NCBI RefSeq assembly: GCF_949987515.2
Contig: NC_082685.1
Location: forward strand, 27,048,168 to 27,112,167
From: Delphinus delphis
Taxonomy: Eukaryota; Chordata; Mammalia; Artiodactyla; Delphinidae
Direction of reading: 5' to 3'
Length of the DNA stretch: 64,000 nt
Shown: in pieces, positions 11,765-22,999 of the stretch
How positions within the stretch are numbered: the stretch's first letter is position 1
Layout: each line of letters begins with the position of its first letter
The notes under the pieces: model-generated
Databases searched by the model: none
What the model saw: the letters and a program-made list of their open reading frames with translations, nothing else
Told to the model about the DNA's origin: nothing
Translations under genes and position numbers: made by a program

Positions 11765-12485
11765 GTGTGGTGGTTAATTTCACGTGCTGACTTGGCTGGG
11801 CTAAGAGATGCCCAGATACCTGGTAAAACATCGTTTCTGGGGCTTCCCTGGTGGCGCAGTGGTTGGGAGTCGGCCTGCCGATGCAGGGGACACGGGTTCG
11901 TGCCCCGGTCCGGGAAGATCCCACATGCCGCGGAGCGGCTGGCCCCGTGAGCTATGGCCGCTGAGCCTGCGCGTCCGGAGCCTGTGCTCCGCAACGGGAG
12001 AGGCCACAACAGTGAGAGGCCCGCGTACCGCAAAAAAACCAAAAACAAATAAAAACATCATTTCTGGGTATGTCTGTGAGGGCGTTCCCAGAGGAGCTTG
12101 GACTGGGTATTTCACAAGTGTGAGTGGGTTTCATCCAACCCCTTAAGTACGTGCATAGAACAAACAGGCGGAAGCAGGGTGAATTCGCTCTCTCTGCTTG
12201 AGCTGGAATATCTAACTTTTCCTGCCTTTGGACATTAGTGCACCTGGTTCTTGGACTTCCAGACTCAGACTGGAGCTAACACCATTAGCCCCTCAATTCC
12301 ATCTAGGGCCTTAGAACTCAGGTTGAACCACACCACCAAGCTTTCCTGGTTCTCCAGCTTAAGTCATGGGACTTTTTGGCCTCCATAATCACGTGAGCCA
12401 ATTCCTATAATAAATTTCCTCTTATATATGTCGCTCTTTATATCCCATTTGTTCTTTTTCTCTGGAGAATCCTGACCAACGCAGT
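11765..12485 (+). repeat. Ancient LTR-like repeat interrupted by a CHR SINE
   Basis: The left part (11765-11840) begins 'gtggttaatttcacgtgctg' and 'acttggctgggctaagagat'. The right part (12052-12485) holds 'gggtttcatccaacccctta', 'tggcctccataatcacgtga', 'gccaattcctataataaatt', and ends 'tctctggagaatcctgacca' before 'acgcagtg'. This order is that of a common old mammalian LTR/MaLR-type element. The SINE split it after it had already inserted. Confidence 0.6.
11841..12051 (+). mobile_element. CHR-type tRNA-derived SINE (cetacean)
   Basis: It starts 'ggcttccctggtggcgcagt' and carries the tRNA-like B-box region 'gggttcgtgccccggtcc', then the 'cgcggagcggctgg' body and an A-rich tail. Near-perfect target-site duplications flank it: 'aaaacatcgtttctgg' at 11825-11840 and 'aaaacatcatttctgg' at 12052-12067. 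Confidence 0.92.
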
Positions 12486-12489
12486 GGGA

Positions 12490-13245
12490 GAGCCTGGCTC
12501 CCTGTGCACCAGGTCTGGGGAGCCCAGTTTCAGCAGAGACTTGGTGCCCTGTGCACCCCAAATACCAGAGCCTTGGACTTTCAGGGCCCTGGGGGTTTGG
12601 ACAGTGTGATCTCAGCTGTGGATTGGAGCCCTTTTCCTGCTTTTCTAGCACCATCTAAAGTCTCCCAGACTCTTATGTAATGCCAGAGAAGAGTGAGCAC
12701 AAATAACGAGAGAGGAGGTTTTGCACCTGCCCAGAGGCGGGGTCTTTCAAGAAAAAATAATAAACAAAGGAACGAATGGATGACAAGCAGATGGGTGGTC
12801 ATTTCTCCCACTGTGGACTGCGGAGACTATGATTTGTCCATACTCCTCACTCCCTCCGCAAACAGCCGTGGAGTAAAAAATGGAGAAGCAGCAATGAGCA
12901 GCAAGGTCGGCTGGTTTCTGTCGAGCTTGTAAACTTTAATGCCCACTTCGATTCACAACCCAATTGTCTGTAAAGTGAGGCCACTTTCAGCAGGTCCCTT
13001 AATTGGAATACGTTTCTCTAACTCAGGGGCTGAAACTGCTTGGCCAGCATCTATTGATGGAGTGAGACTACGGGGAAATCTGTCCTGCAGCAGGGGAGGG
13101 TGGGACGCTCTTCCTCCCCTCCACCAGGGGGACAGGATCCTGCCTGGATGTTCTCAGTCATGGGAGGAAGAAGGTCAGTGAGCAAATTCTGGGAACCAGG
13201 AGGCAGCTGGCCGGTTAAAGGTCAGTTAAAGGAAGGGCTGTGATC
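12490..13245. other. Unassigned non-coding stretch
   Basis: No gene or named repeat was recognised. Confidence 0.4.
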
Positions 13246-13249
13246 CAAT

Positions 13250-13380
13250 AATAACACAACAACAGCAATAGTAACAATATCAGCTACAGCTACTATTTCT
13301 GGGCCACTTCTCACTAACCAGGAAACTGCACATCATGTCACAAATTCCCTACAACAACTCTTTTCAAGCTCCATCCTTGA
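13250..13380 (-). repeat. MIR-like fragment, reverse
   Basis: It contains 'tactatttctgggccacttc', 'actaaccaggaaactgcaca' and 'acaaattccctacaacaact', a diverged MIR reverse pattern. Confidence 0.35.
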
Positions 13381-13399
13381 CAGGGTGCTGGGGCTCCCA

Positions 13400-14060
13400 A
13401 GGTGAGCCTTTGCTTTAGGCAAGCTTTTACTGAGTGCTTGATTTAGGCACAAGGCTACAAAGGTGCTTGCCTTATAGGATCTTCTGGTCCTCGGGTGAAT
13501 ATTTTTTGGAAAGCCATGAAGCACCAAATAATGCTAAGTGCTGTATTAACTGCACCAGGTATGATAGAAACCAAGGATGCAACTATGTAATCTTCAGGAG
13601 TAATAGTGCCTGGGAGGGGCCAAATGAACTGGGCTTTGAGGGGTGTGGAGGAGTTTGCCAACTGCAGAAGAGGGAAGAGAATATTGGGTATATAGAACAA
13701 CTTGAACAAAATCATAGATGCACTGGGGGAATAACAATCACTTCCATGTGTTCTTACCTAAGGTATAAGAACATATGTGTTGGACGGAGAAGAATAAGGA
13801 AGAGAGACCTGGCTGGAGTTGGACTGTGATGAGCCTCTGATGCTACGCCATGAAGTTGGACTTTATCCTATAGACATCGGGGACTCTCTGAAGGGTTTTA
13901 GCCAGGAGAGTGACATATCCAATCCAGTCCTGTGTTTTAAAATGTTCCCTGTGGTGGTTAGTGTGGAATACGGGCTGTTGAAGGAAGTTGTGGGTGGCAG
14001 GACCAGAACGAGGAGGGAAGTTACCACGAAATCACCTTGGGCTCAACGGAAGGAAATTCC
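13400..14060 (-). repeat. L2-like LINE fragment, reverse
   Basis: It contains reverse L2 signatures: 'actgggctttgaggggtg' near 13630 and the 'ctttatcctatagacat ... gaagggttttagccaggaga' segment near 13861-13910. Boundaries are uncertain and divergence is high. Confidence 0.45.
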
Positions 14061-14079
14061 TAACACTTCAAGCTAACAC

Positions 14080-15645
14080 AGGATAGGAAACAGTGGTGTC
14101 CAGAAGTAACAAACTCCCCGTCAGTGGAGGGATCCAGGCAGAGGGGAGCCCTCTTTCATCTCCTTCTCATCCTGAGACACCATAACCGAGTGGATGTGAG
14201 AAGGACCTTTGTGGCTTAAGCGCAGTAGAGAAGGGCCCTCCATGTCCCCTCCGAAACCACCCCTGCCCAGTCACCGGAGGATGCCTGACCTCCTCAGGCT
14301 GCCCTGCTGCCGGTTGCTCACGCAAAGGCCATCCCCTGCCCCCTTGCTGGCGGAATCTAGTTTCCACGATAGAGCTGGCAACCACTGGCCCACTGCCCCA
14401 AATCACTTTCCCACACTCCCAGCAGGGACATAGGACCAAAGTCTGATGAAAGGGAAACTAAGAAGAGGAAATATTTTCCTCCCCATATACAGGGGGGAAG
14501 TTGAGGGAGATACACACCTTTCTCCCTGTCTGACTTTGGATGGAGTGGGTTGCATGGGATGGGATGCCTGCAGCACACTCGGCTGTCCTGTGACTGTTGG
14601 CAGCACAGCAGAGAGTGTCAGAGAAGCCACTCCAGAGCCTTGACATGATGGAGTTGCCCTAAAATTGTCTGCACCCAGACCTCTTCTCCACAGGACAGTA
14701 AATATCACGGCCTACGCCATTGTTAAGTCAGATATTATGTCCCTTGTTGCTAAATTTCAGTTGGACGGGAATATTATTTTTATAAAAAACAACAAGACGA
14801 AATTAAACACAGGTTCAGCTCCAAAAGCATTGGTGAGAATATAGACTTTGATCTACGACATTATCACGGGGAGACTGAGGAGGGCATTACAACCTACATT
14901 TTGCACTTTGGAAAAAACCCTTAACTATTTCTGCCCTTTCTCTTGAGTTCAGGTGACTGCCACATCATCTTTCCCAGCCTGCTTCTATTTCTGGATTTCC
15001 TTTTCATTAAAAAATTTTTTTCTATACGAGCGTTTCAGACTTCTCCACTGAGGAAAACTAAGGTTCTCCCCGGGACACACCCACATCAGAAGGTGGGTAT
15101 GGGAGGAAATTGGTGGGAAGGGAACATCTGAGCATGGCTTTGAAGCATGAACAGGAGTTCACTAGGTGGAGGAGGGAGAAAGGTATTCTGGAAAGAGGGG
15201 ACTGCCCTTGTAAATATAACAAAACTATCTCCTTTCTATCATGCACTGAAAATGCTAAATTTGAAGTCAACCCATAGACTGGAGAGGCTCTTGACAGTTT
15301 GCTAACTCCAGGGATGGGGATTGTGTCCAGATGCTGCCGGGAGACGCCACCGGGAAGGGAAGAGCTGTCCCTGGCCATCTGACCCCAGCAGCCTGGCAGC
15401 ATGCTTTCCCCAGAAAGGAAGTGAGGGGGTGGGAGCTGCTTCTCAGGAGGAAGACGGGGCGTGGGGTGAGGGGATGGCAGACCCCACGGGCGCAGCCTAA
15501 GCAACCTGGCGAGGTGAAGACCGAGGACCTGGCACAGAGGGAGCCACTTGCATCCCTGTCTGCACTGGCTGGGAACTCGGGGGCTTGGGTCAAGGGTCCT
15601 GAGCTGGGGAGGATTCCCTTCCAGACCCTAGACGGTAGGCTGTGC
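14080..15645. other. Unassigned non-coding stretch with an AT-rich repeat-poor core at 14690-15010
   Basis: No exon was recognised. The 14690-15010 part is AT-rich and repeat-free by eye, and it keeps several CpGs. It has several homeobox-type TAAT/ATTA words and is a candidate conserved non-coding element. Confidence 0.35.
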
Positions 15646-15649
15646 TGAA

Positions 15650-15775
15650 TAGATCTTACCAGTTAGAGGCTGTGTGAGCCTGAGAAATCATTTCACCTTT
15701 GTGTCTTTCTTAAAACTGGGAAAATAAGAACGCCCAGCTCATAGGGCCAGTGGTGAGGATTCAGGGAGGAGGTTG
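15650..15775 (+). repeat. MIR SINE
   Basis: It contains 'gaggctgtgtgagcctgaga', 'aatcatttcacctttgtgtc', 'aaactgggaaaataagaacg' and 'ggtgaggattcagg', in MIR order. Confidence 0.65.
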
Positions 15776-16399
15776 TGGCGAAAGCACTCACGTTTGGGCT
15801 CAAGAAGAGGGTGACCATGAGCCACTAGCACCTGGCCTGGGGACTTAACCTGATGTCTTTCTTTCCCAGCCTTTGGAGGCCGCAGAAGTAGCTGAGAGTG
15901 GTGGGGCCCTGGCTGGCAGTCCTAATGCCCCGGAAGTACGTGCCTTGGATGTGTCCCCCGGGTGACTCTCAGCACCTCATTAAGGACATGGCCTTGGGGA
16001 GAAAGGTGTTTTGCCTCCATTTGGCAGGTGACCCCACGGAAATTCTAGGAGGCCCCTGCCTGTGTCCACCACCCTCACTGCAACAGGAGGCACGGAACGC
16101 GCTGTCCTGATTCAGCTCTCATCCTCTTCCTCTCACTGTGGAGATGGTCCCGCAGTCAGTACAAGGGCTGCAGAGAGGATGGCTTCTTGCCAGCTTCCTC
16201 GTCCTGAGGCCAAATCATTGCTTTCTTTTATGCAAGGCTGGCTTGTGGGAGAGACGGGCTCTTGGCTCAGCCCTCTGCCAAGTCTCCTGGGAGCCTGAGA
16301 GACGATGCCTCCCCAGGAGCTCTCTCTTGGCTCCTGCAGTGGAAATTCAGGCCAAGTGTGAAATATTTCTTTGGGTAAATCAGGCAGTGCTGACCCGAA

Positions 16400-16575
16400 C
16401 TGCCATTTACTGAGGGTGTGCGTGCGCGGGTGCTGTGTTAAAGACCGTGTGTGCACACTTCCCTCCATGCTCACCAGGCTCCCTGTGCTGGATGCGGTTC
16501 ATAGCTCCATTTCACAGATTAGTAAACTGAGCCTCAGAGTGGTAATTGACTTGCCTTTGTGACTCAAGTCCATGC
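16400..16575 (-). repeat. MIR-like fragment, reverse
   Basis: It contains 'ctccatttcacagattagta' followed by 'aactgagcctcagagtggta' and 'attgacttgcct', the reverse MIR core. Confidence 0.6.
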
Positions 16576-16721
16576 CCTTTGCTGTGTCCCAGTATCAGCT
16601 GCCAGCAAGAGGCAAAACAAGAGAAGATGGGACTTTCACCCTGAGCTGGAAAATCAAACAAATAGGACACATGCGTTATTAACAGAGTTTGTCAGGGCCA
16701 CAGCAGCTGCCTCATTGGGCT

Positions 16722-16722
<1 letters not shown>

Positions 16723-16788
<66 letters not shown>

Positions 16789-16797
16789 TGGTGGTGG
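16723..16797. repeat. Long (GT)n microsatellite with a (GGT)n end
   Basis: About 32 uninterrupted GT units followed by a few GGT units. The length and purity imply a polymorphic locus. Confidence 0.95.
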
Positions 16798-16799
16798 CT

Positions 16800-17765
16800 T
16801 TTCAATCACAAAGCATTAACAATCTCCTTATCAAGCACGCTAGGCCCTTGGAGGAGACAAAGACCAGAAATGAATAAGAATAGTCCCTAGCACAGAAGAG
16901 CTCTGTGTCAGACTCAGTGCAAGAAAGAGCAACCACCTGGATGTTTTACGGAGGAAGGGACTTCCTGAAAGGAATCAAGTGTCTATGAAATTACTAGAAG
17001 GGCTGGAGAAGTAGCCTCCAGGGATGACCTTCAGAACACTGCAGAACTGACCTGCCAGGGGGCACCCTGAGACTGCCACTGATATCAGGAGCACGCTGCT
17101 GGAGCCGCAGTTCAGGAACAAGGAAGCTGCCACCACTGCTGCCAGCACAGCAACTTCCTCTGGTCACCTAGAAGCTCTAGGACAGACAGTGGCAGCAGCA
17201 CAGGGCCGCAGCACACCTGTGTCTCCAGGACCTTACCTGCTGGCAGAAGGCTAACAAAAAAGAGTGGGAAGATGGCTTCTGCCTTCTAAATCTTGCTTGA
17301 GAATATCTGATTGACATCCAGAGCCCCAGCTCCAAGAGGTCTGGGCTTAGCTGTCCAGCCTCCATTGCAGAGGAAAGGACACTTGCAGCAGGGAGGGTAG
17401 AGTTTGAGCCAATTTGGGGGCCATGGCCGAGTTTCTCTCCAGCCAAAATGGGGTGTCTGGGGCCTGGACAGTACCGGCAAGTCCTCATGTTCAATTTCCT
17501 ATTTAGATTCAGCCTGCAGACCTGGGAAAGCATGGATTTAGGGGACACTGTTTGTCCCTCCTCCCTGTGAATACAGGGAATCTCAAAAGATCTCCTGGAT
17601 TTTCTTTACCAGCTCTCTGCCTCGCCCCATGTCTGACATCCCCTGCGTGGCTGGGATACCTGCTGGGAGCCTGGGTCTGGAGGCGGCAAGTGGTTTTCAG
17701 AAACAAATTCTCACTTTCTAGGGGCTAGGTTAAGGATAGCCTAGTCTGGATGCAGGGGAAATGGA
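16800..17765. other. Unassigned non-coding stretch
   Basis: No gene or named repeat was recognised. One CTCF-like motif is listed separately. Confidence 0.4.
17050..17069 (+). promoter_or_regulatory. Candidate CTCF-binding motif
   Basis: The core CTGCCAGGGGGCACC fits the CTCF consensus except at one flank position. Motif match only. Confidence 0.35.
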
Positions 17766-17769
17766 TGCG

Positions 17770-18430
17770 GCAAGTTAATTTATTTATTCAATTCATATTT
17801 ATTGGATACCTGCTCTGTTCTAAACACTATTCTAGGACTGGGGAAACAGTGATGAATAGCCCAGAGATTTTTTCATGGAGCTTACATTCTAGTGAAGCAG
17901 AAAATAATAAGCAAGTCAAGAAATTGAGAAAGGGATACGTATTTCAAAGTAAATGAAAGAGAGCTATGTGACAGAGCGTGTCTAGGGGAGAGCAGCTTTC
18001 ATTGGAGGGCACAGTGAGGGCCTTTCTGGGGAGGTGACTTTGAGCTGAGGTCTGGATGATAGGCTGGAGTCAGCCATAGGAAGATGCCAGCATGTGCAAA
18101 GGTCCTGAGGCAGGCATGTGCTTAGATTGTCTGAGGATCAGACAGAAGCCAGGATGTCTGGACAAAGGAGAGTGGTAGAGAAGAACAAGCAAATGTCAGC
18201 AGGTGTCATTTCATTCAGGGCCTTGAGGGACATGGGGGGAGGGTAGGCTTTATGCCAAGAGTGGTGGGACGCCATTGGAGGCTTTTAAACGGGAGAATGG
18301 CATGACCTGATTTACACTTTTAAACGATGCCTCAGGCTACTGGGTGAATGATGGATTGAGGTGGGCAAGAATGAAGGCAGGGAGGCCTGAAGGAGGCTGT
18401 TATAGTGAACAGGTGAAAGATGATGGAGAT
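17770..18430 (-). repeat. L2 LINE 3' portion, reverse
   Basis: It runs in reverse L2 order: 'ttattcaattcatatttatt', 'gatacctgctctgttctaaa', 'tggagcttacattctagtga', 'tgcaaaggtcctgaggcagg', 'cagggccttgagggacatgg', and 'gagaatggcatgacctgatt'. About 660 bases, ancient and inactive. Confidence 0.75.
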
Positions 18431-18649
18431 GTGGACTAGGGTGCGGGCCCAGGAAATGGAGTTCAGATCAGACTCTTTCCTTTCCCATCCCCCCAGCCCC
18501 AGCCCAAAGGATTCTCTGGGTCTCTGAGACCTGCTCTGGCCTTCTTTGGTCTCATCATTGCCTAAAGGCATGAGGTGTGTGGAGTTGAGGGGAGGAGGTG
18601 ATGTGTCCTTTGTTCTTAGACAGCCTGGTATGATGTGCCAAGGCTCAGA

Positions 18650-18765
18650 CAGACCTGGGTTCAAAGACAGGCTCTATTACTTACCATGGGATCTCAGGTG
18701 AGTTATTTCCATTGGCCTCAGTATTCACATCTACAAAATGGGAACAATAATGCCTTCTTGTGAAA
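18650..18765 (+). repeat. MIR SINE
   Basis: It contains 'cagacctgggttcaaagaca', 'ggctctattacttaccatgg' and 'attcacatctacaaaatggg'. Confidence 0.75.
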
Positions 18766-18799
18766 ATGCCAGCCCAACAGTGTACATGCAATGCAGGCC

Positions 18800-19740
18800 C
18801 TTCATTAATGCCTGCCTCTCATTCCATATCCTGTCACTGATGCTCCTCCTACCCTGCACGTGAGTACAGGGGGGAACCCAAACGGCTTGTCTGAAAAGTA
18901 CCACTGTAATGGAAATGTCAGCAGCAGAAGAAAAGGACCCTGTGCTGCTCTGACGGCAGTGATGGCCATGAATGATTTATGTCCAGGGTAACGGTTACAT
19001 AAGCAGCTGTTACATTTTAAAAGCGTCATGCAAACAATATGAAACATTTATTTAAGTGGTTCTACACTATGGGGAATTTGATTTAATCAGCTTTTATTTC
19101 TGTTCTCATTAGAATGAAGTCTGGCAACTCTAGTAGACAGCCCTACCTCCGTTCGGTAGCTTCCAGCTACTGAAGGCAAATATTTTTACTGTGCCACAAT
19201 TAAACATTTATACAACACCCGGCTCCCCATCTGGCCTGCAGGTAGGAGGGGAGGTGCCGTGAATTCACGTCATGAAAGTCTCGCGTGGAATGAAGCAAGA
19301 AGCACCCCTATATCTAACAGAATTAATAAGCCATATGAAAAGCCGATTTGAGAATTAAAAAGTACATTTCTCTGATACGGTGGGAGCTGTAGGTAGGTAA
19401 TCCGAGGATTCTTGAGGTGTATTTTTAATCTTTGCTGTTCCAGGCTGAGGGGGATATTTCATTTTTGTTTTTAATTCTAAGACCATCAAAACTCACAAAC
19501 CATGAAAGATGTAAGAGGATTCTCTGAATATGATGCGATTTATTTGAAATTCGACCACGATTTCCAAGAATGATGTCACCAAATTTAGGATAGGAGCTCT
19601 CCTGGGAGAGATTTGGGAAGCGTACATAAGGGGTTTTTACTGCATTGGCAATGTTTTATTTCTTAGGGTGGTGGCACGTGAATATCTCGTATAATTCTGT
19701 AGATCTTTTTGCATGTCTTAAATAGTGTATAATACAAATG
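18800..19740. other. AT-rich repeat-poor block, candidate conserved non-coding element
   Basis: I see no transposon signatures, no long open frame and no gene. Retained CpGs and a density of TAAT/ATTA words resemble long-range enhancers. Conservation is not demonstrable here. Confidence 0.35.
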
Positions 19741-19754
19741 GAAAAAGAAAAAGA

Positions 19755-19880
19755 GATTCACTGGGTATTGGAGTCAAAAAACCAAAATCCCACTCTTGGC
19801 TCTACCATTATCTTCGTGAACCTTGAACTTGCCTCCTGTTTTTTCTGGGCCTCAGTTTTCCTATCTGTAAAAAAGCAGAG
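19755..19880 (+). repeat. MIR SINE
   Basis: It contains 'gtattggagtcaaaaaacca', 'ggctctaccattatcttcgt' and 'cagttttcctatctgtaaaa'. Confidence 0.7.
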
Positions 19881-19889
19881 CTGGACTAG

Positions 19890-20000
19890 AGCAGTGTTTC
19901 TCAAAGTGTGCTCCCTGAAACACCTCCCAAGTGATGTCCCTTCAAAATAAACTGTTCCATAGTTAAATAAGTCTGGGAAATGCTCTCTGCCCTCTGGGAA
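19890..20000 (+). mobile_element. hAT-type (Charlie/MER) DNA transposon remnant
   Basis: It starts 'gcagtgtttctcaaagtgtg' and ends near 'taagtctgggaaatgctc', which together form the imperfect terminal inverted repeats of small hAT elements. Confidence 0.55.
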
Positions 20001-22675
20001 AATCATAGAATGTTAAAGGTTCTGAAAAGTCCTGTGGCAAAGAAATCTGTTTCGTTAAATATCTATTAACATCACAAGGTACTAGCATTCCGTAAACTAG
20101 TCTTTGGGACCTGTTACTCTGGTAACAGGTCTCAAAGATCCCTTTCAATTCTAGATTCTATAAGTCAAAAATTTAGGCCAGGTTTCTGCCTCTGAACAGG
20201 AAAATCTGTAAGCATTCCTGAAAACAGAGAAACTAGACATCCCAGCCCATCACTTTCCTCTAGGTTTTCCAGGTGAGCATCCTTCCTTCCTGCTCCAAGT
20301 TCCCCTCTTTCTGTATCTTGGCTCATGCCTTCCCACAGCTTAGAAACTCTTCCTGAGACAATCATTGGAATTCTTGGATGTCTGTCTTTCTTTTCTTTTT
20401 GGCTCCCCACCCTAGAAGTATAATTTGTCCACACTGTCCATAGCTTAGTATGAGATGATAAAGCTGAGGACCAGAGAGGCTGTGTGACTGAGACATGGTC
20501 ACACAGCCAGGGTTGTGGGGGTGGGGTGGAGGGCTGTGACTAGAACCTACTTCCCTTCTCATTCTTTTCACTCTCTCTCCTTTGCTTTACATCCAATTTG
20601 CACTCGGCCCCATGCTGCAATTTAAGCACATCTGTCCTTGTATGTTATCATGATGCTGTTTGTTTTTCTTGTTATTGTCTAAGATGGTTTTCATATCTCT
20701 CCTGGGAAGATTGTATCTCCTTAAATGTGGAAGCAACATTTCTGCACAAAATCCAACAGTATCCTGAGGACAGCGCAGTGCTGAAAACACTCAATGCCAA
20801 GTCAGAGAATGCCCCACTGGCTTCTTACTCTCCTTGCCAAGGCCATCTCAGCGCCAGACACTCCTCTCCTGAGTGACATAGTTACATCATTCTATTCAAA
20901 CAGAGCCGTGTTTAAAGCTCCCCTTCAATTGCGGATAAGGCAGGAGTCTAGAATCACATTAGCCCACATCACAGATTCTTGATCAATTATTCATATTGGA
21001 AAAAAAGAAAACCCTTGGTTAACTAGAATCCTCAAATAACCACACCCAATTTGAGCAAGAAAGGTAACACTTGGAAGAAACCAAGATTTCACAGAAGATT
21101 AAAAGAGAAACTAGGGAGAAGTCCTTGACACAATCACCATACAGGGAAATTGGGTGCGAAAGAAAGAAACTCTGACTTTTTGAAGGATTATTTTAAACAT
21201 GCGTTCTGAAAAACCATCGTTCTCTGCTAATCTTTATGTGACTAGAAAGTGAGAATGAGACATGGCCAAGGTTTACTGACAGCATGGTGACCTGAGTTTC
21301 CTCCGTGGCTGTGTATCTGCCCTGGGACAAACTCAGCAGCAACCCCTACCTCAGTAAATTCCTTCAGGGGAGCTAATCCCAAGGCTGACTCTATGGTTAC
21401 ACTGAATGTGGATTGTTTTGTTCCAGGTGCTTTTCCAGGCGAGAAGCACTTGTCCACTAGATGGCAGTGTGTCTGCGACCTGCTCTTGCCCGGCCTGCCC
21501 CTCAGATCCAGCTACTTGTGGTTACGAAGACCTCCAAATTGAGATAGGCTGTAAGAGTAAGACGCCCCTGATTTCAAAGGCTTAATGGCAAAAAAGTAAG
21601 TAATATACGTCATGAATAATTATTTTCTATTGATTACAGTTGAATGATACTATTTGGGATATATTTGGTCAAATAAAACATACCGTTAAAACTGATTTCA
21701 ACTGTTTCTGTTTATTTTTTAATGTGGCTACTAGAAAATTTAAAATGATGTATGTGGTCTCATTATATTTCTGTTGCCAGAGAAGAGAGAACAAAGTGGA
21801 GGGGAGGGTGGCGATAGAGCTGGGTAGAGCCAGCCTGAGGTTCTATGCAAAATATGGGGTTTGGAAAAGGACCACTTGGCTTGAATTGGGGCTGCCTTGT
21901 TAATTCTGGACTCAAGATTTAATCATTTAAGCTTTGCAAATGGGCATACGAATGTCACCTTCTCATATGAATGTTGAGAGGGTTTGCTGTAGTATAAGCA
22001 GAAGTCATGGTTTGCTCAGGCCTGCATCACTATGCAGCTATTAATAGCACCCCCTTCTATTTCAGAATTGTCCCAGTTAAAGCAATAAATGTTATGGTCT
22101 CTCTAGTTAAAAGAGATCATGCATAATTGGCCCCCGATACACTGTAAGGGCACGATTTTATATACAAAAAGATCACACAACTCAGATATGCAAGATGATC
22201 ACTTTCTTTTCTGTAATTCCATGTACTTTCTGACTCGGAGCCAAAGTTCTGCTTGAAGAAAAAACTCAGGCTAGTCATTTTCAGGTAAATTCGGTTATTT
22301 CAGAATTATGTTCAAATCCAGCTCCTTCCTTCTTCCAAGTGTAGCATTTAAGTTGGGGAGGCCATGAAGGGATATTGGCCATTTACTTGATTTTCCACCC
22401 GACTTTATTCCTCTGCCTCTCTGGTTACTGCCTCTACGGCTGATGACGTCATATCTACAGCTCCTCACTTACTGTGGAACCTCAATACCTCTCTGGGGTC
22501 TCTGCCTCCACACCCTCCTGGGGACTGGCCGTGATTTGCCTTTGCAGAGGTTGCAACCGGGGCCGTCTCTGCTGTCCTGTCTCTGTGTCAGCTCCTTTTC
22601 TTCCATTTGCTCAGACAATGACTCTACACTGTAGAATGGGAAGATCCATTGTTTCCATAACTACATAGATTTTGT
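20000..22675. other. Mostly unassigned non-coding stretch; repeat-poor at 21560-22340
   Basis: A few diverged MIR/L2-like words occur around 20420-20720. The interval 21560-22340 is AT-rich and free of recognisable repeats. No exon was recognised. Confidence 0.35.
21453..21470 (+). promoter_or_regulatory. Candidate CTCF-binding motif
   Basis: The text TCCACTAGATGGCAGTGT is a near-canonical CTCF core (CCACTAGATGGCAG). This is the best such match seen in the window. Confidence 0.5.
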
Positions 22676-22679
22676 ACTG

Positions 22680-22990
22680 GCTCTGACCCAGGCATTTGGC
22701 TGAGTTCATGGGATACAAAGACAAAAAAGAAAGGCCACTGGCCTCAAGGAGAGCACAGTCTCCACCAAGACACTCACCCAAAGGACCAGTGGAAGATGAT
22801 GTCTTCCAGGAAAGATGTGCACATGAAGGGCTATGGGATGGGGAAGGAGGAACTGGTTCCTTGTGGGAAGGAAAACCAGGGTCGGGGACCGTGTGTGGAC
22901 AAGCTAGTTTTGAACAGTCTTTGAGGGACACCTGGAAATGTGGAGGGCAGTGACCCAGGGGAGGACCCAGCATGAGCAAAGGCTTTGCCT
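22680..22990 (-). repeat. L2-like fragment, reverse
   Basis: It contains 'gggatacaaagacaaaaaag' and 'aggagagcacagtctccacc', with a distal 'agcatgagcaaaggc', in the order of a reverse L2 3' end. Diverged. Confidence 0.4.
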
Positions 22991-22999
22991 TTTTGTGCA

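Noticed and set aside
11765..12146. Overlapping open frames rich in Pro, Arg and Gly on both strands at each SINE
   Set aside because: These repeat at every CHR copy and come from the GC-rich SINE body; they are not genes.
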